From JAOAPG01 sp963791575 (GTDB taxonomy: Bacteria; Acidobacteriota; Terriglobia; Terriglobales; Acidobacteriaceae), in assembly GCA_963791575.1 (NCBI GenBank), contig CAWBSY010000002.1, positions 248,001 to 312,000 on the forward strand: a stretch of 64,000 nt of DNA, in the 5' to 3' direction. Shown here one piece after another: positions 35,783-42,495 of the stretch. A model generated the notes under the pieces. It had not been told where the DNA came from and searched no databases. It saw only the letters and a list, made by a program, of their open reading frames with translations. Both the position numbers and the translations under genes were made by a program. Positions within the stretch are counted from its first letter, which is position 1. Every line of letters begins with the position of its first letter.

Positions 35783-36514
35783 TCAGATCTGGGCCGTACC
35801 GCCATCTACGAATAACTCCACCCCATTCACAAAGCTCGAATCGCTCGAGGCCAGGAACAGCGCCACGGTCGCAATCTCCTCCGGCCGTCCCATTTCGCCA
35901 CGCGGAATCTGCGATTTGAAGTATTCCTTCGCATCCGGCCCAAGGGGATCCAGAATCGGCGTATCGATGGTTCCCGGACTCAGTACGTTCACCCGAATAT
36001 TCCGGTCCTTCAGGTCCACCAGCCACGTCCGCGCAAACGACCGCACCGCCGCTTTGCTCGCGCTGTAGACACCAAAAGCGGGAAAGCCCTTGATGCTGGC
36101 AATCGATCCGTTCAGGAAAATCGAACCACCATCATTAAATAGAGGGAGGGCCTTCTGGACCGTAAACAGCGTTCCTCGCACATTCAGGTCAAAGGTCTTG
36201 TCGAAGTGCTCCTCGGTAACATCGCCGATTTTTGCAAGCTCCCCAAATCCCGCGCTTGCGAAGAGCACGTCGATCTTTCCTTTTTGCTTCTTCACTGTTT
36301 CGTATAGCCGGTCTAGATCAGCAAGATTCGAGGCGTCGCCCTGCACACCCGTTACATTCCGGCCAATCGCCTTCACTGCCTCATCCAGCTTGTCCTGCCG
36401 CCTGCCGGTGATGAATACGTAGGCGCCTTCCGCCACAAACAACTTAGCCGTAGCCAGCGCCATGCCTGACGTAGCCGCTGTTATCACCGCTACTTTTCCT
36501 TCTAGTTTTCCCAT
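35783..36514 (-). CDS. Short-chain dehydrogenase/reductase
   Basis: A 243-residue classical SDR. The cofactor motif is TAATSGMALA rather than the usual TGxxxGIG: the first and last glycines are Ala, while GSIAS (Ser) and YSASKAA (Tyr and Lys) preserve the catalytic residues. NVLSPGTIDTP and ELFVDGG-type C-terminus are normal for the family. Substrate is unknown. It follows the SDR at 36598-37344 on the same strand, with a REP hairpin between, and both lie divergent from an ArsR-like regulator. Confidence 0.9.
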   Translation of the reverse strand: MGKLEGKVAVITAATSGMALATAKLFVAEGAYVFITGRRQDKLDEAVKAIGRNVTGVQGDASNLADLDRLYETVKKQKGKIDVLFASAGFGELAKIGDVTEEHFDKTFDLNVRGTLFTVQKALPLFNDGGSIFLNGSIASIKGFPAFGVYSASKAAVRSFARTWLVDLKDRNIRVNVLSPGTIDTPILDPLGPDAKEYFKSQIPRGEMGRPEEIATVALFLASSDSSFVNGVELFVDGGTAQI

Positions 36515-36547
36515 TTCAGTTCATCCTCATTTACTCGTTTCGAAGGG

Positions 36548-36575
36548 CCCGCCCAAGCAATTTGAACGGGCACCC
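36548..36575. repeat. REP-like hairpin F between two SDR genes
   Basis: Layout as hairpin D: CCCG/CGGG outer stem, CAA/TTG inner stem and ACCC tail (CCCGCCCAAGC, then TTTGAACGGGCACCC). It lies in the 83-base spacer of the presumed SDR operon. Confidence 0.7.
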
Positions 36576-36597
36576 GGTTGGTCCAAGGACATGTTGT

Positions 36598-37344
36598 TTA
36601 GCGAATTCCGCCGCTAGTGAGAAACTGTTCGCCGGTGATCCACCCAGAGTCGTCAGAGGCCAGAAATGCAGCGACGGAAGCAATGTCGCCCGGTTGTCCG
36701 CTGCGGCCGAGCGGAGTTTGCGCCATAATGCTCTTCTCGAAATCAGAGCCGATGAAGCCGGCGCTAACCGTGCCTTCAGTTTCCACAATGCCCGGATTGA
36801 TAGAGTTGACACGGATCTTCCTCGCGCCGAACTCCTTAGCGAGCACGCTGGTGATCGCGTCCACGGCACCCTTGGTTGCGGTATAAACCGAGCTATTCGG
36901 AGGCGTGATGCGACTAACAGCCGAGCCGATATTGATGATGCTGGCACCTTCATTAAGATGCTTGACCGCTGCCTGTGTGGTCAGCAAAAGGCCGAGCACG
37001 TTGATGTTAAACATCCTATGGAAGGACTCTTCCGTGACAGCCTCAATCGGCGTGAATTCGTAGACGCCGGAGTTGTTGACAAGGATATCGAGCCGTCCGT
37101 AGTTCTTGATGGCTGCATCGATGATGCCTTGGGCTTCCGCGGCTTTGGAAACGTCACCACCTACAGCAACCGCTTTGCCGCCAGCTTTAGTAATGGCTGC
37201 GACAATCTTATCCGCCCCAGCCTTGCTGGAAGCATAGTTCACCACTACGGATGCGCCTTCTGCGGCAAGTGACTTGGCAATGGCGGCTCCAATACCTTTG
37301 GATGCGCCGGTGACGACTGCGACTTTACCTTTGAGTTTGCTCAT
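36598..37344 (-). CDS. Short-chain dehydrogenase/reductase (3-oxoacyl-reductase-like)
   Basis: A 248-residue classical SDR with intact motifs: TGASKGIG at the nucleotide site, NNSGV, catalytic Ser in INIGSAVS, YTATKGAVD (Tyr and Lys) and NSINPGIVETEG. It resembles glucose dehydrogenase or 3-oxoacyl-reductase-type SDRs, but the substrate cannot be assigned. First gene of a probable two-gene operon with the SDR at 35783. Its start is 121 bases from the divergent ArsR-like gene, with an inverted repeat between them. Confidence 0.92.
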   Translation of the reverse strand: MSKLKGKVAVVTGASKGIGAAIAKSLAAEGASVVVNYASSKAGADKIVAAITKAGGKAVAVGGDVSKAAEAQGIIDAAIKNYGRLDILVNNSGVYEFTPIEAVTEESFHRMFNINVLGLLLTTQAAVKHLNEGASIINIGSAVSRITPPNSSVYTATKGAVDAITSVLAKEFGARKIRVNSINPGIVETEGTVSAGFIGSDFEKSIMAQTPLGRSGQPGDIASVAAFLASDDSGWITGEQFLTSGGIR

Positions 37345-37421
37345 GTGTAGCTCCTTGGATGCTATTTATGAAATCCAACTGCTGCAACATGAGATGGAAG
37401 ACAACGCTCGAAAGATTCATT

Positions 37422-37440
37422 AGTTCAGAACATATGAACT
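37422..37440. promoter_or_regulatory. Inverted repeat in the SDR/ArsR divergent promoter
   Basis: AGTTCA at 37422-37427 and TGAACT at 37435-37440 are perfect inverted repeats with a seven-base spacer, in the region between the divergent SDR and ArsR-like genes. It is a fair candidate operator for the dimeric ArsR-like regulator. Confidence 0.5.
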
Positions 37441-37465
37441 ATTGAACAATGAGGCAAGTGCGAAT

Positions 37466-37858
37466 ATGATGAGAGCTGTGAGACCTCTTTTCCACCCTTC
37501 GGTTGAAGATGTTACGGTCGAGGCCATCCTTCACGCACTCTCCGATCCGGTGCGTGTGGCTATCTTTTCCGACATTGCAGGGTCGAACTGTTCACAGAAT
37601 TGCTCCAATTTCCTGAATATCAGCGATAAGGCCATTCCTAAGTCGACTCTCTCGCAACACTTTAAGGCACTCCGGGAAGCAGGCTTGATTCGAAGCGAAC
37701 GTCAAGGGGTGGAGATGCAAAACGTCTCTCGCTGTGCAGAGATACAGGAGCGCTTTCCCGGACTGATCGCGGCAATCGTCAAGGCCCACAACATCCAGTT
37801 AGCGGGAAACCCGCGGGCGGGAAATGGAGCCAGGCGTAAGCGGAAAGCAGTCAAATAA
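37466..37858 (+). CDS. ArsR-family-like transcriptional regulator
   Basis: A 130-residue winged-helix regulator. EAILHALSDPVRVAIFSDIA is the typical ArsR entry helix and STLSQHFKALREAGLIRSERQGVE the recognition helix and wing. Three cysteines (SNCSQNCSNF and later SRC) are present, but the classical ELCVC metal motif is not; a non-metal or thiol signal is possible. I use ATG 37466 over TTG 37442. Divergent to two SDR genes, which it likely controls, by analogy with ArsR-SDR pairs. Confidence 0.85.
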   Translation: MMRAVRPLFHPSVEDVTVEAILHALSDPVRVAIFSDIAGSNCSQNCSNFLNISDKAIPKSTLSQHFKALREAGLIRSERQGVEMQNVSRCAEIQERFPGLIAAIVKAHNIQLAGNPRAGNGARRKRKAVK

Positions 37859-37872
37859 GCCGGGCGGGGATT

Positions 37873-39790
37873 TTATTTCCGAAAATGATTCAGAATCGCC
37901 TCTGCCTGCGGTTTCGTCACCACCGCTGACAAGGCCGCTACATCCGCCTGCATTACCGCTTGCAGGCTGCCGAAATGCTGTAGCAGTCTCTTCGTTGTAA
38001 GGCTTCCCACTCCTGGAATCTCGCGCAGCTCGGTAGCTCGGTCTCGCATCTGACGCCGCTTTCGATGGAAGGTCACCGCAAAGCGATGAGCCTCGTCGCG
38101 AATCAATTGCACAAGATGCAGCACGGGCGAGTGGTGATCGAGGACGACCGGCTCATCTTCCTGTCCAAAGACGTAAATGATTTCTTCGCGCTTGGCGATC
38201 GCCGCGAGTGGTTGGTTAATAATTTCTAGAGACGCCAGCGCTTCTGCCGCCGCGTGCAGTTGTCCCAGCCCACCATCGATCAGGATCAGACTCGGCATCT
38301 TTTTCTTTTCTTCCTGAATTCGTTTGTATCGTCTGGTGACGACCTCACGCATCGACGCGAAGTCGTCTACTCCGTCAACCGTCTTAATAATGAATTTCCG
38401 GTAGTCGGACTTCTTCATCTTTCCGTCTTCCCACACCACCATCGACGCGACCGTTTCGGCTCCCTGAATATGCGAGATGTCGAAGCACTCAATTCTCTGC
38501 GGACACTCTGGCAGCGCCAATGCATCCTGCAACGCTTCTTGTATGGCTTGAGTATTCGGCTTCATCACCCGAAAGCGCTGTTCGTAAGACTGCTTGGCAT
38601 TGTTGGCGGACAGATCGAGCAGCGAACGTTTGTCACCACGTAGCGGAACAAGAATATGTACGCGGCTGGCGCGTCCGCCTTCGCTGACGAGTTGTTCGGA
38701 GAGCACTTCTTCCAGCATCTCGCGATCTTCGAAATCGACAGGCAAGTAGATGTTGCGAGGAACGTAGGGCTGTCCGATGTAAAGCTGCTTGAGAAGAGCA
38801 GAGAAGAATTCGCCGGGATGGAATGGCGAAGGTTGAGAGTCAGGCGGACGGGCGAGGACGCCCGTCTCTACATCGATCTGTGTTATTTCGCTCCTTGCTG
38901 CTTCGACATCGTTCTCGAATGCGAACTCCGGCAAGTCTTCCCAGAAGAACTCTCTTCGATCGAGTACCCGCCCGCCGCGCATGTGAAATAGATTTACCGC
39001 CAGCATTCCATTTTCGTAATGGTATCCAAAGACATCGGCGTCGTCGCCTTCCGCCGCCGCGATGCGCTGCTTCTCCTGAAACTGCTCGACCGTTGAAATT
39101 AAATCCCTATACTTGGCAGCGCGCTCGTACTCTTCCGCGACAGCAGCCCTCTCCATGCGCTCGCGCAATGAACGCGAAAGATCCGTTGGCCGTCCTTCAA
39201 GGAACAATTTCGTATCGCGAACCGCCTCTTTGTATGCTTCCGGTGTAGTCAGCCCTTGTACGCAGGGACCGAGACAACGCCCAATGTAATACTGCAAGAC
39301 AAGGACGCGGATGGAAATGCTCGAGATCCACCTTGCAAGATGGAATCAGAAAGTGCCGATGGATCAGATCAACAATCCGGTACGCAAGATTGGCAGGGAA
39401 GTAGGGACCGTAGTAAACACTCCCGTCCTTCTTTAGCCGGCGAGTCACATAGACGCGGGGAAAACGGTCCGCCAGCGTGAGCTTCACATAAGGATAAGTT
39501 TTGTCATCCCGCAAAAGAATGTTGAAGCGTGGCTGCTTTTGCTTGATGAGGTGATTTTCAAGCGCCAGAGCCTCTTTATTATTCGCCACCACGATGTAAT
39601 CAACATCGACCGCCTCACGCACCAGGGTGCCGGTCTTCGCGTCCTGCACGCGGCCTTCGTGAAAATACGAGCTCACGCGATTGCGTAGGTTCCCGGCCTT
39701 GCCTACATAGATGACCTCTCCCTCGGCGTTTTTGTAGAGATAAACGCCGGCAGAGATGGGCAGACTACGAATTTTGGCGGAAAGATCCAT
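37873..39790 (-). CDS. uvrC: UvrABC excinuclease subunit C, frame-broken
   Basis: Two minus-strand frames give a full UvrC of about 630 residues, which makes the two incisions in nucleotide excision repair. Frame one (39790 to about 39300) holds the GIY-YIG domain (GVYLYKNAEGEVIYVGKA) up to HFHPRPCL. Frame two (about 39300 to 37873) continues with QYYIGRCLGPCV, the UVR motif, the RNase H-like C-terminal nuclease (ECFDISHIQG, ILIDGGLGQL) and the helix-hairpin-helix end (REIPGVGSLTTKRLLQHFG). The break lies at about 39297-39303, where removing one base in TGTCTTG restores RPCLQYYIG. A 20-base palindrome at 38847-38866 lies in frame in the variable linker. Confidence 0.92.
38847..38866. repeat. 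Perfect palindrome inside uvrC
   Basis: GACGGGCG and CGCCCGTC are perfect inverted arms around AGGA. On the coding strand the region encodes ETGVLARPPDSQP, between the UVR part and EFFSALLKQ, where UvrC proteins vary in length. The unit CGGACGGGCGAGGACGCCCG is of a type I associate with interspersed repeats of acidobacterial genomes. Confidence 0.55.
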
Positions 39791-39869
39791 TCCTAATTTC
39801 TGGCTATTTACAATATTTTAGTTGAAGCAAGACTAAGCGGCCTTGTAGTTTGAGCGGAGGCGAAACTCA

Positions 39870-40298
39870 ATGAGCGTTGACGCTTTTGTTTACAAGAATA
39901 GAGATGCTTTGAATTTGGGTGCGGATTCGCCGCTGGCATTGGTCGAACCAGAGACAGGCGAAGTCTACTTCGAGGATGAGGACGTCATGCTTAAATATCC
40001 CGACGGATATTTTGAAGCTGCAAGCTTTAGCATTGGCAACATCACACTTGTAGGGCGTCTGCGGGACGAGATTTCAGCCCTCATGGGAGATGACTGCCTG
40101 ATTTGCGAAGAAATTCTTTACGATGGAACGCATACCGGAGACTGCATCCCTCTGGAAGAGATTCCGGCACTGGCCGAGGAAGTTGAGCGCTTGTGTGAGA
40201 TGAGCGCCGTCAAATCCCAAAAGTTGGTGGAATTTTCAGCTCAACTCAAATTATTGATTGCCGCCGCGGAAGAGAATCGCAATCCAATCGTCTTTTAG
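39870..40298 (+). CDS. Hypothetical acidic protein
   Basis: A 142-residue acidic protein (many Glu and Asp; IGNITLVGRLRDEI and CLICEEILYDGTHTGDCIP in the middle). A cysteine pair CLIC and a further Cys precede a helical C-terminus (LAEEVERLCEMSAVKSQKLV). No family was recognised. GGAGG-type sequence (GAGCGGAGG) precedes ATG 39870, which supports it. It is divergent from uvrC; its role is unknown. Confidence 0.68.
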   Translation: MSVDAFVYKNRDALNLGADSPLALVEPETGEVYFEDEDVMLKYPDGYFEAASFSIGNITLVGRLRDEISALMGDDCLICEEILYDGTHTGDCIPLEEIPALAEEVERLCEMSAVKSQKLVEFSAQLKLLIAAAEENRNPIVF

Positions 40299-40488
40299 AT
40301 AACTAAAGAATGAGCTTTTCCCGAACGACCCTGTTGTACCTCCGTGCTCTCGCCGTATAAAAATTCCTTAGTTGCTGACCTTCAAGCCGCATTCCCTCCG
40401 CCCGGACCGGTGTGTTGATCGTGTAAGTACCACTAAAACAATAACTTAGGTTGCCGGTTCGGTGATTGGATGGTTGGCAGCCCTCGTG

Positions 40489-40505
40489 CTTATATAGAAT
40501 ATAAG
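40489..40505. promoter_or_regulatory. AT-rich inverted repeat upstream of the OmpA lipoprotein gene
   Basis: CTTATAT and ATATAAG are perfect seven-base inverted repeats around AGA, 77 bases before the start of the OmpA-like gene. It may be a regulator site overlapping the promoter. The 280 bases between the two genes hold no ORF. Confidence 0.4.
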
Positions 40506-40581
40506 TCGATGATACGACCCAAGGAACTCTGAAAGCATCAGAGATTCTGTAGCAAATGAGAGCCGGAAGGAGCTTTCTACG

Positions 40582-41325
40582 ATGAACCGCACTTCGTTAG
40601 CGATTTTATTAGCCACAAGCATGGCCGCCTCGGTAGGTTGCGCCAGCAAAAACTATGTTAAGCAACAAACCACGCCGCTGATCAACAAGACAAATGAGCT
40701 GGATGATCTGGCTGCCAAGAATTCCAAAGATATAAAGGACGTGGACGCCCGCGCCCAGGCTGGCATTCAGCAGGTGAATGCGAAGACGGCTGAAGTAGAT
40801 CAAAAGGCTCAGACCGCGGCTCAACAAGCTGCGCAGGCTCAGACTTCGGCCGATAACGCCGTGCATCGCGTCGACACTCTGCAGAACGCTGTCGCTAACC
40901 TCGACAACTATCGTGTGGTCAGCGAGAGTGCCGTCCACTTTGGCTTCGATAAGGATACTCTGACCAAAGATGCCAAAGCCGATCTGGATAAGATCGCGGA
41001 CGCCGTCCCCAACACCAAGGGATACATCATTACGGTCGAGGGTGCTACGGATTCAGTGGGCGATGCCGATTACAACTACGCTCTCAGCCAGCGCCGTGCT
41101 GATTCCGTGATTCAATACCTCGCTTCGCAGCATGGGATTCCGGCTCACAAGATCTATTTGATTGGGCTCGGCAAAGACAAGCCTGTCGATACGAACAAGA
41201 CTCGCGAGGGCCGTGCAGCTAATCGTCGAGTGGATGTCCGCCTGATGAGCAATACGGCTGAAGCTGGAAATCCAGCACAGCAGCCCGGCGCCAACACTCA
41301 ACAGCCCGCACCCCCGTCGCTGTAA
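40582..41325 (+). CDS. OmpA-family lipoprotein
   Basis: A 247-residue lipoprotein linking outer membrane to peptidoglycan. The N-terminus MNRTSLAILLATSMAASVGC ends in a lipobox (SVGC, Cys20). Residues ~45-110 are a Gln/Ala-rich coiled coil (VDQKAQTAAQQAAQAQTSAD), and the C-terminal OmpA domain has GATDSVGDADYNYALSQRRAD and ANRRVDVRL with the Asp and Arg that bind diaminopimelate. GGAAGGAGC precedes ATG 40582. Monocistronic, closed by a terminator at 41362-41396. Confidence 0.92.
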   Translation: MNRTSLAILLATSMAASVGCASKNYVKQQTTPLINKTNELDDLAAKNSKDIKDVDARAQAGIQQVNAKTAEVDQKAQTAAQQAAQAQTSADNAVHRVDTLQNAVANLDNYRVVSESAVHFGFDKDTLTKDAKADLDKIADAVPNTKGYIITVEGATDSVGDADYNYALSQRRADSVIQYLASQHGIPAHKIYLIGLGKDKPVDTNKTREGRAANRRVDVRLMSNTAEAGNPAQQPGANTQQPAPPSL

Positions 41326-41361
41326 ACCAGTTTCCCTCTCCCCGGAGGGCTTCGCCAACAT

Positions 41362-41396
41362 GGCCGCTTCTACCCCAAGAAGCGGCCTCTTTTTTT
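41362..41396 (+). terminator. Factor-independent terminator of the OmpA lipoprotein gene
   Basis: Perfect ten-base stem GGCCGCTTCT/AGAAGCGGCC with a six-base loop ACCCCA, followed by TCTTTTTTT. It lies 37 bases after the stop. Confidence 0.92.
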
Positions 41397-41428
41397 ACTC
41401 GCAACTCACATTGGCAGAAATCACGTAG

Positions 41429-41454
41429 GGACAGCCGCCTCCGCTGTCCGGCGG
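41429..41454. repeat. Interlocked palindromic element
   Basis: GGACAG pairs with CTGTCC (41429-41449) and CCGCC at 41435-41439 pairs with GGCGG at 41450-41454. The two stems interlock, so they are alternative structures or a pseudoknot. This looks like a REP-type element of another family, in the spacer before the TPR protein gene. Confidence 0.5.
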
Positions 41455-41508
41455 AGCAAAGCTTCGCAAGCTATTTCCTGCTGCTGCCGAACGGATTAGA
41501 ATATCCCC

Positions 41509-42108
41509 ATGTTTCGAACCTCTCTTTTCGCTTTGCTTGCCCTAGGTTTAACGCTCCCTGCATCAGCCCAAATGCAACAACTCCCGCAGTCTGATCAAGG
41601 GCCGGGCGCGAGCCAAGCTCCCCCGCGCTACGAGCAAGATAAAGAGCGAGAGAGGGAGCGCGACAAAGAGGCGGGCGAGAGTTCCAGCCGTGACACCCAG
41701 ATTGACATCAGTCCCCCGAAAGACGATGACAAGAACCACCCCACCAGCAGCATCGCGGTATCTGAAGCCGAAGCCGATGCGACTGATGTGAGCGAATTTC
41801 ATCCCTTCAATCCGCAAAAGGCGGCGAAGGACGTGGAAGTCGGAGATTTTTATTTTAAAAGGAAGAATTATCGCGCGGCGCTTGCTCGCTATCAGGATGC
41901 GCTTTTATGGAAGAACAATCACGCTGAAGCGAATTTCCGTATGGCGCAATGTTTGGAGAAGCTGGACAATCCGGATGAAGCCGCAGTGCATTATCAAGAA
42001 TATTTGAAAATATTGCCGCACGGCCCACTCTCCGGAGAGGCCCGAAAAGCGCTGGAGAAGTTGAAAGGGAAGAGCGCAACCGCCAGTGCCGGAGAGAGTC
42101 ATCCGTAA
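41509..42108 (+). CDS. Exported TPR-repeat protein
   Basis: A 199-residue protein with a signal peptide (SLFALLALGLTLPASA), a charged low-complexity linker (YEQDKERERERDKEAGESSS), and about two TPR repeats near the C-terminus (AKDVEVGDFYFKRKNYRAAL, RYQDALLWKNNHAEANFRMA, and LDNPDEAAVHYQEYLKILP). It is likely periplasmic or outer-membrane associated, perhaps in assembly. It is not BamD by length or pattern. No operon partner is clear. Confidence 0.8.
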   Translation: MFRTSLFALLALGLTLPASAQMQQLPQSDQGPGASQAPPRYEQDKERERERDKEAGESSSRDTQIDISPPKDDDKNHPTSSIAVSEAEADATDVSEFHPFNPQKAAKDVEVGDFYFKRKNYRAALARYQDALLWKNNHAEANFRMAQCLEKLDNPDEAAVHYQEYLKILPHGPLSGEARKALEKLKGKSATASAGESHP

Positions 42109-42272
42109 AACCCACTCTTTCGCGAAGCACATCAAGATGTGGGAGACTACGCACGGGCGGGAAATATCGTCATCCTTGGCTTTGTTCCGTGTCGAACAGA
42201 AATAATTCTTGACTAGATCAATCCACTTTTCTTAACATTTGCGAGTAGCTGCTTCTGCTAAGGAGGCCGCAA

Positions 42273-42479
42273 ATGACCCACGAATTTACTCCACGAATTC
42301 AAGCGCTGTGCAGTCTCATCGCACAGGAGAAAGATCCTCGCAAATTCATTCACTTGGTGGAAGAGCTGAATCAGTTACTTGCAGAAAAAGACCAACAGCT
42401 TCAACAGCCAATGTCTGTTCAAAAAATTTCATCTGTTCCACAACCGTTGCCGATTTCCAAAACTTCGTCCGTTGCGTAA
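42273..42479 (+). CDS. Small hypothetical protein
   Basis: A 68-residue protein with a helical N-terminal half (IQALCSLIAQEKDPRKFIHL) and a Gln- and Ser-rich tail. A strong AAGGAGG precedes ATG 42273, which is the main evidence it is real. No known domain. It converges with the TonB receptor at 42496 with a 16-base gap. Confidence 0.6.
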   Translation: MTHEFTPRIQALCSLIAQEKDPRKFIHLVEELNQLLAEKDQQLQQPMSVQKISSVPQPLPISKTSSVA

Positions 42480-42495
42480 GCTGCATTCCGCGACC

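Noticed and set aside
37859..37872. GCCGGGCGGGGATTTT resembling half of a REP
   Set aside because: Only one arm is present, so I do not count it as an element.
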